From Arthrobacter silvisoli (GTDB taxonomy: Bacteria > Actinomycetota > Actinomycetes > Actinomycetales > Micrococcaceae), in contig NZ_QRCU01000025.1 in assembly GCF_003369445.1 (NCBI RefSeq), positions 1 to 64,000 on the forward strand: 64,000 nt of DNA, written 5' to 3'. The translations under genes and the position numbers were made by a program. Numbering within the stretch: the first letter of the stretch is position 1; each line of letters begins with the position of its first letter. Below, piece by piece: positions 28,131 through 37,353 of the stretch. A model generated the notes under the pieces. The model had not been told where the DNA came from and ran no database searches. It saw only the letters and a list, made by a program, of their open reading frames with translations.

Positions 28131-29180
28131 TCAACCAAGGGCGAGCTGGTTGAGACCGTCCGCGAGCTGGGTCAGCCGGCTGAGGATCTCCTTCGCCGCC
28201 GCCGGGCTGTGCCCGGCCAGGCCGTGCGACGGTGTCACCCGCAGCGAGACAAGGGACGACGCCGGCAGGCCGAGCTGACGCCACGGCCGCCAGACCGCTT
28301 CCACGAGCTCGGCCGTGCGGGGCAGTGTCCTACCGGGTTCGCCGGCGGGCAGCGCACCGGCCCAGACGCGTTTGCCGGACTCGACCGCGCCGGCCAGTTG
28401 TTCCCACTGGCGGGTGGTCAAGGCCTTGAGCGGGACAGCGACACCGTCGGCCCCGGAGGCGAGGATCTGCGCGAACGGGGCTTCGATCTCGGGCACGGCG
28501 ATGACCGTCTCCGCGGCCCCGGCCGCCTTCAGGGCATCGACAACCCGGCGCCAGGCGGCAGTGGCTTCATCCTGCGGAATCGAACGCAACGTGCGGTACC
28601 CGCTCGCCGTTGGGATCGTTCCTGCGAGGACGGCGGCGATGTCCGGCTCGTCCAGTTGGACCACGACGTCGGCACCGGGCACCGCTGCACGGATCCGGGC
28701 GATGTGCTCGGCCACGCCCGCCGCCAGCGAGTCGGTGATGTCGCGGCGTGCGCCGAAGTCGAGCAGCGCCCGTTCGCCGTTGTGCAGGTAAAGGCCCGCG
28801 GCCAGGCTGAGCGGCCCCCTGAGCTGGATCTTCACCGCTTCCGCGGAGTCGTCTTCGGCGCCGGCCACATCCGCCAGCACATTGATGTCGGTAGCAAGCG
28901 CGGACCGGGCACGCTGCTGATCCTTGCCCGGGCGGTCCACGAGGCGCCAACCGTGCGGCTGCACGTCCACGGCGAGCTCAACGAGGAGCGACGCGGTCCG
29001 GCCGAGTGGGTCGGAGCCGACGCCCCGGTCCGGAAGTTCGGCGAGGAAGGGCAGGTGCGGGCTGCCGAGTTCACCGCGGATGGTACGCGTGGCTTCCAAG
29101 GGGTCGTCACCCGGCCAGGGCCCCAGGGCGGTGGCCGTCACCTGGCCCGGCGCGGATCCGGCCACGGAGCGTTCCTCCAC
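28131..29180 (-). CDS. MetE-like (UROD/MetE fold) protein without zinc ligands
   Basis: A 349-aa protein aligned by pattern with the C-terminal half of cobalamin-independent methionine synthase: TALGPWPGDDPLEATRTIRG at the N-terminus, KIQLRGPLSLAAGLYLHNGE, VVVQLDEPDIAAVL, and RVTPSHGLAGHSPAAAKEIL at the end. True MetE binds zinc through His, Glu and two Cys to activate homocysteine. This protein contains no cysteine at all and has PSHGL where MetE has a Cys-containing PDCGL-type loop. It is therefore unlikely to be a working zinc methyltransferase of the classical kind. It follows chorismate mutase with a 3-bp gap on the same strand. Confidence 0.78.
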   Translation of the reverse strand: MEERSVAGSAPGQVTATALGPWPGDDPLEATRTIRGELGSPHLPFLAELPDRGVGSDPLGRTASLLVELAVDVQPHGWRLVDRPGKDQQRARSALATDINVLADVAGAEDDSAEAVKIQLRGPLSLAAGLYLHNGERALLDFGARRDITDSLAAGVAEHIARIRAAVPGADVVVQLDEPDIAAVLAGTIPTASGYRTLRSIPQDEATAAWRRVVDALKAAGAAETVIAVPEIEAPFAQILASGADGVAVPLKALTTRQWEQLAGAVESGKRVWAGALPAGEPGRTLPRTAELVEAVWRPWRQLGLPASSLVSLRVTPSHGLAGHSPAAAKEILSRLTQLADGLNQLALG

Positions 29181-29183
29181 GCC

Positions 29184-29594
29184 TCAGTCCCGGCCGGCCT
29201 GGTGGCCCTCGGCGATTGCCTCGTGGTGGCGGATCACTTCGCTGATGATGAAGTTCAGGAACTTCTCGGCGAAGGCCGGGTCCAGGTGCGCTTCCTCTGC
29301 CAGGCGCCGGAGCCGGGAAATCTGGGCGGCCTCCCGGCCCGGGTCCCCGGCGGGCAGCTTGTGGGTGGCTTTGAGCACGCCCACCTTCTGCGTCGCCTTG
29401 AAGCGTTCGGCCAAAAGGAAAACGAGCGTGGCGTCAATGTTGTCGATGCTGGAGCGAATCGAAAGCAGTTCTTCCATGACCGAACGGTCCACCTGGCCGG
29501 CCAGCGAGCTCGCGGCGGGATCGAAGGGGTCGGTCGTCTCGGAGGCGCCTTCGGAACGGGCGTCTTCGGAAAGTAAAGGCTTCGGCTCGGTCAT
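29184..29594 (-). CDS. Chorismate mutase (AroQ type)
   Basis: A 136-aa protein with a ~40-aa polar N-terminal extension and an all-helical AroQ domain: IRSSIDNIDATLVFLLAERF (conserved Arg, Asp-Ile-Asp and Arg), KATQKVGVLKATHKLPAGDP, REAAQISRLRRLAEEAHLDP and AFAEKFLNFIISEVIRHHEA. It converts chorismate to prephenate in Phe/Tyr synthesis. No signal peptide, so it is the intracellular form. It is transcribed with the MetE-like gene. Confidence 0.9.
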   Translation of the reverse strand: MTEPKPLLSEDARSEGASETTDPFDPAASSLAGQVDRSVMEELLSIRSSIDNIDATLVFLLAERFKATQKVGVLKATHKLPAGDPGREAAQISRLRRLAEEAHLDPAFAEKFLNFIISEVIRHHEAIAEGHQAGRD

Positions 29595-29729
29595 TGCACC
29601 AGTCTATGGTCTGCCCGGGTTGCTTCGCCGGTGTTACCCATGGGACGAAGCCCGGGAGCAGAATGGTGCTGTGTTCCGCGCCCGCGGCAGGTCCCGGGCC
29701 AACCACACCGACGGATAAAGGAGACCATC

Positions 29730-30392
29730 TTGAAGATCGCAGTCCTTGGAACGGGAACGGTAGGCCACACACTGGCCGGAGAGCTGGTGGAGCTGGGCCA
29801 TGAGGTGATGATGGGGTCCCGCGAGTCGGGAAATCCCAAGGGCACGGAGTGGGCCGCCGGGGCGGGACCGAACGCTTCCTCGGGCTCCTTTGCCCAGGCT
29901 GCCGCCATGGCGGAGGTGGTCATCAACGCCACCCCGGGTACGGTGTCGCTGGCTGCCCTCAGCGAAGCAGGCGAGGCCAACCTTGACGGCAAGGTGCTGC
30001 TGGATGTCTCCAACCCCCTGGACCACTCCTCGGGGTTTCCGCCCGCGCTGTCAGTCTGCAATACGGACAGCATCGCCGAGACCATCCAGCGCACGTTCCC
30101 GCGGGCCAGGGTGGTCAAGTCCCTGAACACGATGGGTGCACCGGTGATGGTGGACCCGCAACGGCTTGGCCGGGGTGAACACGACGTCTTCATGGCCGGC
30201 AACGACCCCGAAGCCAAGGCTGTGGTGGAAGGGATCCTGCGCGGCTTCGGCTGGCGGCCGGAACGTATCCGCGACCTCGGTGGCCTGGATGCCGCCCGCG
30301 GCTTGGAGATGTGGCTTCCCCTGTGGCTGCGGATCTTCATGAAGCAGCCGCAGGGGAAGCTGTTCAACCTTGCGATCGTCTCGGAAGACTGA
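29730..30392 (+). CDS. F420/NADP-dependent oxidoreductase (NADPH-F420 reductase-like)
   Basis: A 220-aa Rossmann protein: LKIAVLGTGTVGHTLAGELV gives the dinucleotide-binding GxGxxG loop, followed by GHEVMMGSRESGNPKGTEWA, whose Ser-Arg suggests NADP specificity, and VKSLNTMGAPVM typical of the F420-dependent NADP oxidoreductase family. Many members reduce other substrates, so the substrate is open. The start is TTG at 29730, 7-8 nt after AAAGGAG; no ATG or GTG lies nearby in frame. Divergent from chorismate mutase. Confidence 0.85.
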   Translation: MKIAVLGTGTVGHTLAGELVELGHEVMMGSRESGNPKGTEWAAGAGPNASSGSFAQAAAMAEVVINATPGTVSLAALSEAGEANLDGKVLLDVSNPLDHSSGFPPALSVCNTDSIAETIQRTFPRARVVKSLNTMGAPVMVDPQRLGRGEHDVFMAGNDPEAKAVVEGILRGFGWRPERIRDLGGLDAARGLEMWLPLWLRIFMKQPQGKLFNLAIVSED

Positions 30393-30469
30393 CGGAGAAC
30401 TCGCGACGACGGGCCCGGTCGGCGTGGGCGGCAGGCATGCCGTGATCCGGCAGCGTGCGTAAAAAGGGG

Positions 30470-30514
30470 CCCCGCGCCCTTCGACAGGCTACTTAGCTGC
30501 CGAAGGGCGCGGGG
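30470..30514 (-). terminator. Intrinsic terminator of the peptide-transporter operon
   Basis: A 14-bp perfect stem (CCCCGCGCCCTTCG at 30470-30483 with its complement at 30501-30514) surrounds a 17-nt loop. On the minus strand it is followed by CCCCTTTTT, so it terminates transcripts coming from the ABC operon whose last stop is at 30562. Confidence 0.8.
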
Positions 30515-30561
30515 AATAGCACGCAGAGGACTGCGGTATGCCGCCCCCAAGCACCCCGGCG

Positions 30562-32271
30562 TCAGCTCCCGAGCAAGGCTCGGTGCGCCTCCCGCCGCAG
30601 GGCTTGTTCGTCCGGGTCGGGGACCGGCAGCGAGGCGATCAGCCGCTTCGTGTAGTCCTGGGAAGGCGCGCCCATGATCTGGCTGCCGATGCCCTGCTCC
30701 ACAAGGCGGCCTTTGAACAGCACGCCCACCCAGTGCGAGAGCATGTCCACCACGGCGAGATCGTGGCTGATGAACAGTGCCGCGAAGCCGTACTCCTCCT
30801 GGATGTCCTTGAACAGTTCCAGCACCTTCGCCTGCACCGAGACGTCCAGGGCGGAGGTCGGTTCATCGGCGATCAGGAGCCGCGGGTTCAGCGCGAGCGA
30901 TCGGGCCAGCGAGGCGCGTTGGCGCTGCCCGCCCGAGAGCTCGTGCGGATACCGTGCGGCGTAGGCGGCCGGAAGCTGAACTGACTCGAGCAGCTGGGCC
31001 ACTCTGAGCCTCGTCTGGGCCGGACTCGGATGGGTGTGGATCAGCAGGGGTTCGGCGATGCACTCGCCCACCGTGAGGTGCGGGTTGAACGAGGCTGCCG
31101 GGTCCTGGAACACGAAGCCGATGTCCTTGCGCAGCGGCTTGAAGCTGCGTTCCTTGAAGCCGAGCATCTCGTAGCCGAAGACCTTCAGGCTGCCGCCAGT
31201 GACCCGGTTGAGCCCGGCGATGGCCCGGCCGATGGTGGACTTCCCGGAACCGGATTCGCCCACCAGGCCGAAGACCTCGTTCTCCGAGATCGTAAAGCTG
31301 ACCCCGTTGACGGCCTTGAAGCCCGGGGTGCCGAGGCGTCCCGGGAATTCGATAGTGAGGTCCTTGGCCTCCACCAGGACCTTGCCGCCCTGATGCAGCC
31401 GTTCCGTGGCCCCTTCCGACGCCGAGTCCCGGCCAAGGTGCGGGACCGCGGCCAGCAGCTTCTTCGTGTACTCCTGCTTCGGTTCCGCGAAGAGGGTCCT
31501 GGCGGTGGCCTCTTCCACCACATCGCCCTGGTACATGACCACGACGCGGTCCGCCAGGTCCGCGACCACGCCCATATTGTGGGTGATCAGCACAATCGAC
31601 GTGCCGTACTTGTCGCGGAGGTCCCGGAGCAACTGCAGGATCTCGGCCTGGACCGTGACGTCCAAGGCCGTAGTGGGTTCGTCTGCGACGATCAGGCCGG
31701 GGTTCAGCGCGAGCGCCGCGGCGATGACCACCCGTTGCTTCTGCCCGCCGGACAGCTGGTGCGGGTAGTAGTTGACGCGGATCTCCGGATCGGGGATGCC
31801 CACCTTGCGCAGGGCCTCCGTGGCCCTGGCCTTGGCTTCCTTGGCCGAGATCCGGTGCCCGTCCGTGGCGTGGGCGCGGATGCCTTCGGCGATCTGCCAG
31901 CCCACCGTGAACACCGGGTTCAGCGCGGTGGACGGCTCTTGGAACACCATGGCGACGTCCCGGCCGCGGATTTTCCGCAGCGTGGCCGGGCTGACGCTGA
32001 TGACGTTGTTTCCCTTGATGAGCACGGTACCGGAGCTGGTCGCGGTTTCGGGCAGGAGGCCCAGGATCGTCTTGGCGGTGACCGTCTTTCCGGAGCCGGA
32101 CTCACCCACGATGGCCAGCACTTCCCCTGCTTTCACGTCGAGGCTCACGTCCTTGACGGCCTGGACGTCCCCGGCGTCCGTGGCAAAGGTGACCTTGAGG
32201 CGATCGATGTCCAGGACCAGTTCGTCCGCGGGCTTCGGCTCGTCCGAGATGTTTCCGAGGTTGATGGTCAT
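30562..32271 (-). CDS. Peptide ABC transporter, fused double ATPase (DppD-DppF)
   Basis: A 569-aa protein holding two complete ABC ATPase domains of the oligopeptide/nickel family, each with Walker A GESGSGKT or GESGSGKST, an LSGGQ-type signature (HQLSGGQKQRV, HELSGGQRQRA), Walker B LIVADEPTTALD or LLIADEPTSALD, and the C-terminal oligopeptide extension. In many bacteria these are two genes (dppD, dppF). The ATG at 32271 overlaps the permease stop by 4 nt; the open frame upstream lies antisense to nothing but inside the permease gene in another frame. Last gene of the operon. Confidence 0.95.
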   Translation of the reverse strand: MTINLGNISDEPKPADELVLDIDRLKVTFATDAGDVQAVKDVSLDVKAGEVLAIVGESGSGKTVTAKTILGLLPETATSSGTVLIKGNNVISVSPATLRKIRGRDVAMVFQEPSTALNPVFTVGWQIAEGIRAHATDGHRISAKEAKARATEALRKVGIPDPEIRVNYYPHQLSGGQKQRVVIAAALALNPGLIVADEPTTALDVTVQAEILQLLRDLRDKYGTSIVLITHNMGVVADLADRVVVMYQGDVVEEATARTLFAEPKQEYTKKLLAAVPHLGRDSASEGATERLHQGGKVLVEAKDLTIEFPGRLGTPGFKAVNGVSFTISENEVFGLVGESGSGKSTIGRAIAGLNRVTGGSLKVFGYEMLGFKERSFKPLRKDIGFVFQDPAASFNPHLTVGECIAEPLLIHTHPSPAQTRLRVAQLLESVQLPAAYAARYPHELSGGQRQRASLARSLALNPRLLIADEPTSALDVSVQAKVLELFKDIQEEYGFAALFISHDLAVVDMLSHWVGVLFKGRLVEQGIGSQIMGAPSQDYTKRLIASLPVPDPDEQALRREAHRALLGS

Positions 32272-33272
32272 GGCTTGCCTGCCTTCTTGGCCTTGCCGCC
32301 GGACCGCTTGCTTCCGGCAGCCCGGCGCCCGCGCAGGCGGGGATCGTTGAGGTCGTTCATGCTTTCGCCCATCAGGGTCAGGCCGAGCACGGACAGCACG
32401 ATAGCGACACCCGGGAACACGCCCGTCCACCAGATCCCGGACGTGGTGTCGGCGAGCGCTTTGTTCAAGTCGAAGCCCCATTCGGCGGCCGAGGTCGGTT
32501 CGATGCCGAAGCCCAGGAAGCCCAGGCCGGCGAGGGTCAGGATCGCTTCGGAGGAGTTGAGCGTGAAGATCAGCGGCAGGGTACGGGTTGCGTTCTTGAA
32601 AATGTGCCGGCCCATGATGCGCCAGCTGGAGGCTCCCACCACCATGGCCGACTCCACGAAGGGTTCGGCCTTGAGGCGGATCGTTTCAGCCCTGATCACC
32701 CTGAAGTACTGCGGTACGAACACCACGGTGATGGAGATGGAACAGGCCAGAATGCCGCCCCAGAAGCTGGATTGGCCCTGGCTGATGACGATCGACATCA
32801 CAATGGCCAGCAGCAGCGAGGGGAAGGCGTAGATGGCGTCTGCGATGACCACGAGGATTCTGTCCAGCCAGCCGCCGAAGTAGCCGCTGAGCAGGCCGAG
32901 CGCCACGCCTACGAAGATGGACATCGCCACGGACACCACAATCACGGTGGCCGCGGTCTGGGAACCCCAGAGCACGCGGGACAGCACGTCGTATCCGCCC
33001 ACTGTGGTCCCCCAAGGGTGCTTGCCGCCGGGGGCGGCCTGCGCCGGGAAGGTTCCGGAGGCGTCCGAAATCTGCGCGTAGCCGTACGGTGCCAGCAGGG
33101 GGGCGAACACCGCGGCCAGCAGGAACAGCCCGGTCAGCGAAACGCCGATCAGCAGCATCGTGCGCTGCAGCCCGACGCTTTGCCGGATGTGCGAGGTCAC
33201 GGGCAGCCGGTCCAGCAGCGGCGCCTTGCGGGGAGCTGGCGGCTGGAGGGCCGCCGTCGTTGTTTCAGACAT
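32268..33272 (-). CDS. Peptide ABC transporter permease (DppC-like)
   Basis: A 334-aa inner-membrane permease. An N-terminal TM (MLLIGVSLTGLFLLAAVFAPLL) and an OppC_N segment are followed by the binding-protein-dependent transport domain with five TMs and the EAA-type loop VVGASSWRIMGRHIFKNATR, which contacts the ATPase. The ATG at 33272 shares one base with the stop of the preceding permease (TGATG), and its stop overlaps the ATPase start, so all three are coupled. A basic Gly/Lys-rich tail ends the protein. Confidence 0.94.
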   Translation of the reverse strand: MSETTTAALQPPAPRKAPLLDRLPVTSHIRQSVGLQRTMLLIGVSLTGLFLLAAVFAPLLAPYGYAQISDASGTFPAQAAPGGKHPWGTTVGGYDVLSRVLWGSQTAATVIVVSVAMSIFVGVALGLLSGYFGGWLDRILVVIADAIYAFPSLLLAIVMSIVISQGQSSFWGGILACSISITVVFVPQYFRVIRAETIRLKAEPFVESAMVVGASSWRIMGRHIFKNATRTLPLIFTLNSSEAILTLAGLGFLGFGIEPTSAAEWGFDLNKALADTTSGIWWTGVFPGVAIVLSVLGLTLMGESMNDLNDPRLRGRRAAGSKRSGGKAKKAGKP

Positions 33273-34357
33273 CAGTACCTCACCCTCGGGTCGATGATCG
33301 CCGCAAGGATGTCCACCACGAAGTTGGTGACCGCTACGATCACGGCGAGCAACATCACGATGCCTTGAACGGCGACGAAGTCGCGGGCGGTCAGGTATTG
33401 CGCCAGCTGGAATCCGAGGCCCTTCCATTCGAAAGTCGTCTCGGTCAGCACGGCGCCGCCGAGCAGCAGCGCGATCTGCAGGCCCATGACCGTGATGATC
33501 GGGATGAGCGCCGGCTTGTAGGCGTGCTTGGTGACCAGACGGAACTCGCTGACACCGCGCGAACGGCCGGCCTCCACGTAATCCTTGCCAAGCGTGCCGA
33601 TCAGGTTGGTGCGCACCAGTCGCAGGAAGACGCCTGCGGTCAGCAATCCGAGCGCGACGGCGGGGAGCACCGCATGCGCGGCAATGTCGCCGAGTGCCTG
33701 GAAGTTTCCGCTCCGGATCGCGTCCAGCCAGTAGATGCCGCTGGGTGCTGCGAGCTGGGACATGGCCAGTTCGGTGTTGGTGGACGCCCGGCCGGAGACC
33801 GGTAGCCAGCCCAAAGCCACCGAGAAGGTCAGCTTCAGGAGCAGGCCCGCGAAGAAAACCGGGGTGGCGTAGCAGAGGATGGCGAAGAAGCGCAGCACGG
33901 CGTCGGGCGTGCGATCCCGGCGGTGCGCTGCGACCATGCCCAGGGGAATGCCGATCAGGAGGGCAACCACGAGGGCGTTGATGGCCAGTTCGAGGGTGGC
34001 CGTGCCGAAGGTGGCCAGCATCTCGATTACCGGCCGGCGGTCCGAGAGGGTCACGCCGAAGTTGCCGGTGGCGATCTGGCCGAGGTATTCGAAGTACTGC
34101 ACCAGGATGGGCCGGTCGTAGCCGGCCTCGTGGATCCTGGCATCGAGCTGGTCCTGGGGAAGGCGTCCGCCCAGGGCGGCGGTGATGGGGTCGCCGGTGA
34201 TCCGCATCAGGAAGAAGACCAGCGTGACCAGGATGAAGATGGTTGGGAAGATCAGGAGGAAGCGGACGAGGATGTATCGTCCCACTCCCCCGGCACCGCG
34301 TTTGGGCGCGGCCGGGCCAAGCACGTCAGGTGTCTCGGCCTCGATGAGTGTTGCCAT
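33272..34357 (-). CDS. Peptide ABC transporter permease (DppB-like)
   Basis: A 361-aa permease, usual DppB/OppB form: TM1 (YILVRFLLIFPTIFILVTLV), a long external loop ending in LVQYFEYLGQIATGNFGVTL, then TMs including LAINALVVALLIGIPLGMVA, with the EAA-type loop AGRSRGVSEFRLVTKHAYKP. The N-terminal 25 residues are a slightly longer cytoplasmic tail than usual. It is 86 bp downstream of the binding-protein gene, a gap filled by a hairpin. Confidence 0.94.
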   Translation of the reverse strand: MATLIEAETPDVLGPAAPKRGAGGVGRYILVRFLLIFPTIFILVTLVFFLMRITGDPITAALGGRLPQDQLDARIHEAGYDRPILVQYFEYLGQIATGNFGVTLSDRRPVIEMLATFGTATLELAINALVVALLIGIPLGMVAAHRRDRTPDAVLRFFAILCYATPVFFAGLLLKLTFSVALGWLPVSGRASTNTELAMSQLAAPSGIYWLDAIRSGNFQALGDIAAHAVLPAVALGLLTAGVFLRLVRTNLIGTLGKDYVEAGRSRGVSEFRLVTKHAYKPALIPIITVMGLQIALLLGGAVLTETTFEWKGLGFQLAQYLTARDFVAVQGIVMLLAVIVAVTNFVVDILAAIIDPRVRY

Positions 34358-34404
34358 GAGGAATCCTTTGTAGACAGTCGTTTCGGGCGTTCGCCCTGCT
34401 CACG

Positions 34405-34434
34405 GCAGGAGGCGGGGCGAACCCCGCCTCCTGC
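34405..34434 (-). terminator. Intercistronic hairpin between binding protein and permease genes
   Basis: A perfect 13-bp stem (GCAGGAGGCGGGG / CCCCGCCTCCTGC) with a CGAA loop (GAA-type tetraloop when read on the minus strand as TTCG) stands 10 nt after the stop of the binding-protein gene. There is no following T-run. Such hairpins often protect the upstream mRNA and attenuate the downstream genes, giving more binding protein than permease. Inferred. Confidence 0.6.
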
Positions 34435-34443
34435 GTGGACGAA

Positions 34444-36075
34444 TTACTTCGAAACGCTGCCCAGACGGAACTTGAAGGATGCATCCAGGGTGGAATCGAC
34501 ACCCTTGACGCTCGCGCCGGCGACGGCGACCTGCGCACCCTGCAGCAGCGGCAGGGTGGAGATGTCCTCCGCGAGCAGCTTCTGGACATCCTGGATGTCC
34601 TTCTCGCGGGCGGCCTTGTCCGATTCGGTCAGCTGCTTGGCGATCAGCTTGTCGACCTCGGGGTTGGAGTAGTGGTTGTTCATGAAGCCGCCCTTGGGGA
34701 AGAACGGGGTGAGGTAGTTGTCCGGGTCGGAGAAGTCCGGGAACCAGCCCAGCTGGTGCACCGGGTAGGTGTCCGCCTTGGACGCCTTGTTGTAGGTGAC
34801 CCATTCGGTGGACTGCAGTTCGACCTTGAACAGCCCGTCCTTTTCCAACTGATCCTTCACCATCGCGTATTCATCGCCGGAGGACTTGCCGTAGTGGTCC
34901 GGGTTGTACTGGAGCTTGATGGTCACCGGGGTGGTGACGCCGGCATCGGCGAGGACCTTCTTGGCCTTGTCCGGGCTGGGTTTGCCGTCCTGGCCGTAGA
35001 GATCCTTGAAGGACTCGTTGGCGCCGAGGAAACCGGACGGGACGTTGGACCACAGGGGCAGGTAGGTGCCCTTGTAGACCTGGTCGGCAATCGCCTGGCG
35101 GTCGACGAGGTTCGCCATGGCCTGCCGGACGGCGTGAGCCTTGGCGGGGTCGGCGTCGGCGGTCTTGGCACCGAACGGCATCACGTTGTAGTTGAAGACG
35201 ATGTACCGCATTTCACCGCCCGGCCCCACATGCACCTTGACCTTGGAATCCTTCTTGAGGTCCTCGATATCCGTGGCGCTCAGGCTGCGGTTGGCAACAT
35301 CGAGGTTGCCCTGCTGGACGTCGAGCTTCATGTTGCTCTGGTCGGTGTAGTACTTGATGGTGGCGCCGCCGTTGGCCGGCTTGTCCAGTACACCCTTGTA
35401 GTCCGCGTAGGGCTTGAGGCTGATGAGGGTGTTCTTGTTATAGCTCTCGATGGTGTACTGGCCGTGGAACGCCTTGGCCTTGACGATGTCCTCGTCGGAG
35501 AGGAGCTTGTCGGCCGGGAAGACTTCGTCGTCGACAATGGGGCCGGCAGGGCTGGAAAGGATCTGGGCGAAGGTCTGGTCGTTGGCCTGCTTGAGGGTGA
35601 AGACCACGGTCTGCGCATCCGGGGTGCTGATCGAAGCGATGTTGGTCAGCAGCGAAGAGGGTCCGCTCGGATCCTTGATCTTGACCTGGCGGTCGAAGCT
35701 GAACTTCACGTCCTTGGAGTCCAGGGTGTGGCCGTTGGCCCACTTCAGATCGCTCTTGAGCTTCACCGTGTACTCGGTGGGCTTGGTGAACGAGGCCGAT
35801 TCGGCGATGTCCGGGACGGGGTCGGCTCCGCCGGGCTTGGAGTTAAGCAGGAACGGGAAGATCTGGTTCATCACCATGAACGACCCGTTGTCATACGATC
35901 CCGCCGGGTCCAGGGCGGTCACCTTGTCGGTGGTGCCGTAGGCGATGGTGCTCGCCGTGCTGCCGCTGCCGTTGGAGGTCGTACCACCCGTGGGGCCCGT
36001 GCAGGCCGTGAGAGCGAACGCAGAGACACCCGCGAGCGCGATGGCGCATTGCAGGGCTTTCTTGTTGATTGCCAT
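34444..36075 (-). CDS. Peptide ABC transporter substrate-binding lipoprotein
   Basis: A 543-aa family-5 extracellular solute-binding lipoprotein, first gene of the operon. A signal peptide with ALAGVSAFALTAC gives the lipobox LTAC (Cys25). The mature part has DPAGSYDNGSFMVMNQIFPF, LKSDLKWANGHTLDSKDVKF (family-5 signature), and YNPDHYGKSSGDEYAMVKDQ. Peptides or short oligomers are the expected ligands. I start at ATG 36075, 8-9 nt after GGAAAG; the 127 extra codons upstream are intergenic. Confidence 0.95.
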   Translation of the reverse strand: MAINKKALQCAIALAGVSAFALTACTGPTGGTTSNGSGSTASTIAYGTTDKVTALDPAGSYDNGSFMVMNQIFPFLLNSKPGGADPVPDIAESASFTKPTEYTVKLKSDLKWANGHTLDSKDVKFSFDRQVKIKDPSGPSSLLTNIASISTPDAQTVVFTLKQANDQTFAQILSSPAGPIVDDEVFPADKLLSDEDIVKAKAFHGQYTIESYNKNTLISLKPYADYKGVLDKPANGGATIKYYTDQSNMKLDVQQGNLDVANRSLSATDIEDLKKDSKVKVHVGPGGEMRYIVFNYNVMPFGAKTADADPAKAHAVRQAMANLVDRQAIADQVYKGTYLPLWSNVPSGFLGANESFKDLYGQDGKPSPDKAKKVLADAGVTTPVTIKLQYNPDHYGKSSGDEYAMVKDQLEKDGLFKVELQSTEWVTYNKASKADTYPVHQLGWFPDFSDPDNYLTPFFPKGGFMNNHYSNPEVDKLIAKQLTESDKAAREKDIQDVQKLLAEDISTLPLLQGAQVAVAGASVKGVDSTLDASFKFRLGSVSK

Positions 36076-36467
36076 CAGTGAACTTTCCGTTTCTGTGGAT
36101 TTGGCTGTTCGGTGGGTCCTGCGTGCCGGCGTCGGTTGGTTCCCGGGCGGCGCGCACAGCTGATGTCCCGATTCAACCAGAACAATCGGTCGGAAAAGAG
36201 GGATTCCTGTGATTTGAAACACAAACTTTATTTTTGGGACTTGCGACGGCCCGGCTTGCCCATCTGGCGCCATCGCCCGCCTGGTCCATTGCCGCAGCCT
36301 GGTCCCGGGAATAAGGTTGAGGTGCGCTCCGTGGCCCGCCGCCGCCGTCGGCCTTCCGGCCCGCCCGGAGCAGGTTGTGCTCGTCGGCCCGCGTGCGGGC
36401 CGTCCTGGCGGCGGAGCTTGGGGCCGCCTAGCTGAATCCGCGCAACTTCCGGTCAAAGGACGCGCTC
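36076..36467. promoter_or_regulatory. 392-bp divergent intergenic region, with a TGTG-N8-CACA dyad
   Basis: No gene is seen here. It holds the promoters of the minus-strand peptide transporter and the plus-strand caspase-like gene. The most AT-rich part (36200-36235) contains TGTGATTTGAAACACA at 36208-36223, a TGTG-N8-CACA dyad that could be an operator for the transporter. The remainder (36240-36440) is GC-rich with no recognised element. No -35/-10 pair could be assigned with confidence. Confidence 0.4.
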
Positions 36468-37301
36468 ATGAACAAGGCAGCCCTCTGTGTGGGCATCAAC
36501 GAATTCAAGTACCTTCCGCAATCCAGTTGGCTCCAGGGATGTGTCAACGACGCCAACGACCTGGCAGCCCTGCTGGAGGGGCGCTACGGGTTCCCTTCCT
36601 CTGACATCACGGTCCTGCATAATGCCGATGCGGACAAGGACGCTGTCATGGCCGAATTGTCCCGGCTCATAGACCTTGCGGTTTCCGGCACGATTGAGCA
36701 CCTGGTCTTCACCTTCTCCAGCCACGGCACGCAGATCCCGGACACCAGCGGGGACGAAGCCGACCGATTGGATGAAGCATTCGCCTGCTACGGAATCAAC
36801 AGCACCGGCGACGCATGGGACCCGGCGACGGTGATCGCGGACGACGAACTCCACGACCTGTTCACCAAACTGCCGGACGGCGTGCTCATGGAGGTCGTGC
36901 TGGACACCTGCCACAGCGGCACCGGACTGAAGTCGCTGGACCTCCTGCCCGGCCGGCGCCCGCGTTTCCTCCCCGCCCCGACGGCGCGTGCGGTGGCGGC
37001 CTCGGAATACAGCGACACACGGGTGCTGCGGGACCTGGTCAAGGCAGGGGACGCCACGAAGCCCGTGCTGATGGCCGCCTGCCGTGCCGACCAGACCGCC
37101 GCCGATGCCTACCTCGACCAGCGCTACAACGGCGCCTTCACCTACAACCTGGTGAAGGCGCTGGAATCGGACGGCACCCTCCCCCGGGTGGACATCCTCA
37201 AGGCGGTCAGCAAGGGACTGAAGGCCGGTGGCTTTGACCAGGTGGCCCAACTGGAGGCGTCGACGGCGGCCCGCAAGGCGGCGTGGGGAACACCCGGATA
37301 G
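36468..37301 (+). CDS. Caspase-like (peptidase C14) protease
   Basis: A 277-aa free-standing caspase-fold protein without signal or TM. The p20-type core begins AALCVGINEFKYLPQSSWLQ; the catalytic histidine is His86 in FTFSSHGTQ and the nucleophile is Cys148 in VLDTCHSGTG. Both residues of the dyad are intact. Acidic residues after the His (DTSGDEADRLDEA) fit metacaspase/orthocaspase pockets that accept Lys or Arg, which is inference. ATG start 7-8 nt after AAAGGA. The gene is convergent with a HExxH protein gene, 52 bp away. Bacterial caspase-like proteins act in stress, peptide maturation or conflict systems; no specific role can be assigned. Confidence 0.88.
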   Translation: MNKAALCVGINEFKYLPQSSWLQGCVNDANDLAALLEGRYGFPSSDITVLHNADADKDAVMAELSRLIDLAVSGTIEHLVFTFSSHGTQIPDTSGDEADRLDEAFACYGINSTGDAWDPATVIADDELHDLFTKLPDGVLMEVVLDTCHSGTGLKSLDLLPGRRPRFLPAPTARAVAASEYSDTRVLRDLVKAGDATKPVLMAACRADQTAADAYLDQRYNGAFTYNLVKALESDGTLPRVDILKAVSKGLKAGGFDQVAQLEASTAARKAAWGTPG

Positions 37302-37353
37302 CCGTGGTGTGGCCGGGGCCGGCCCGGTTCGAGCCTCAATCGCCCGCCCTGCC

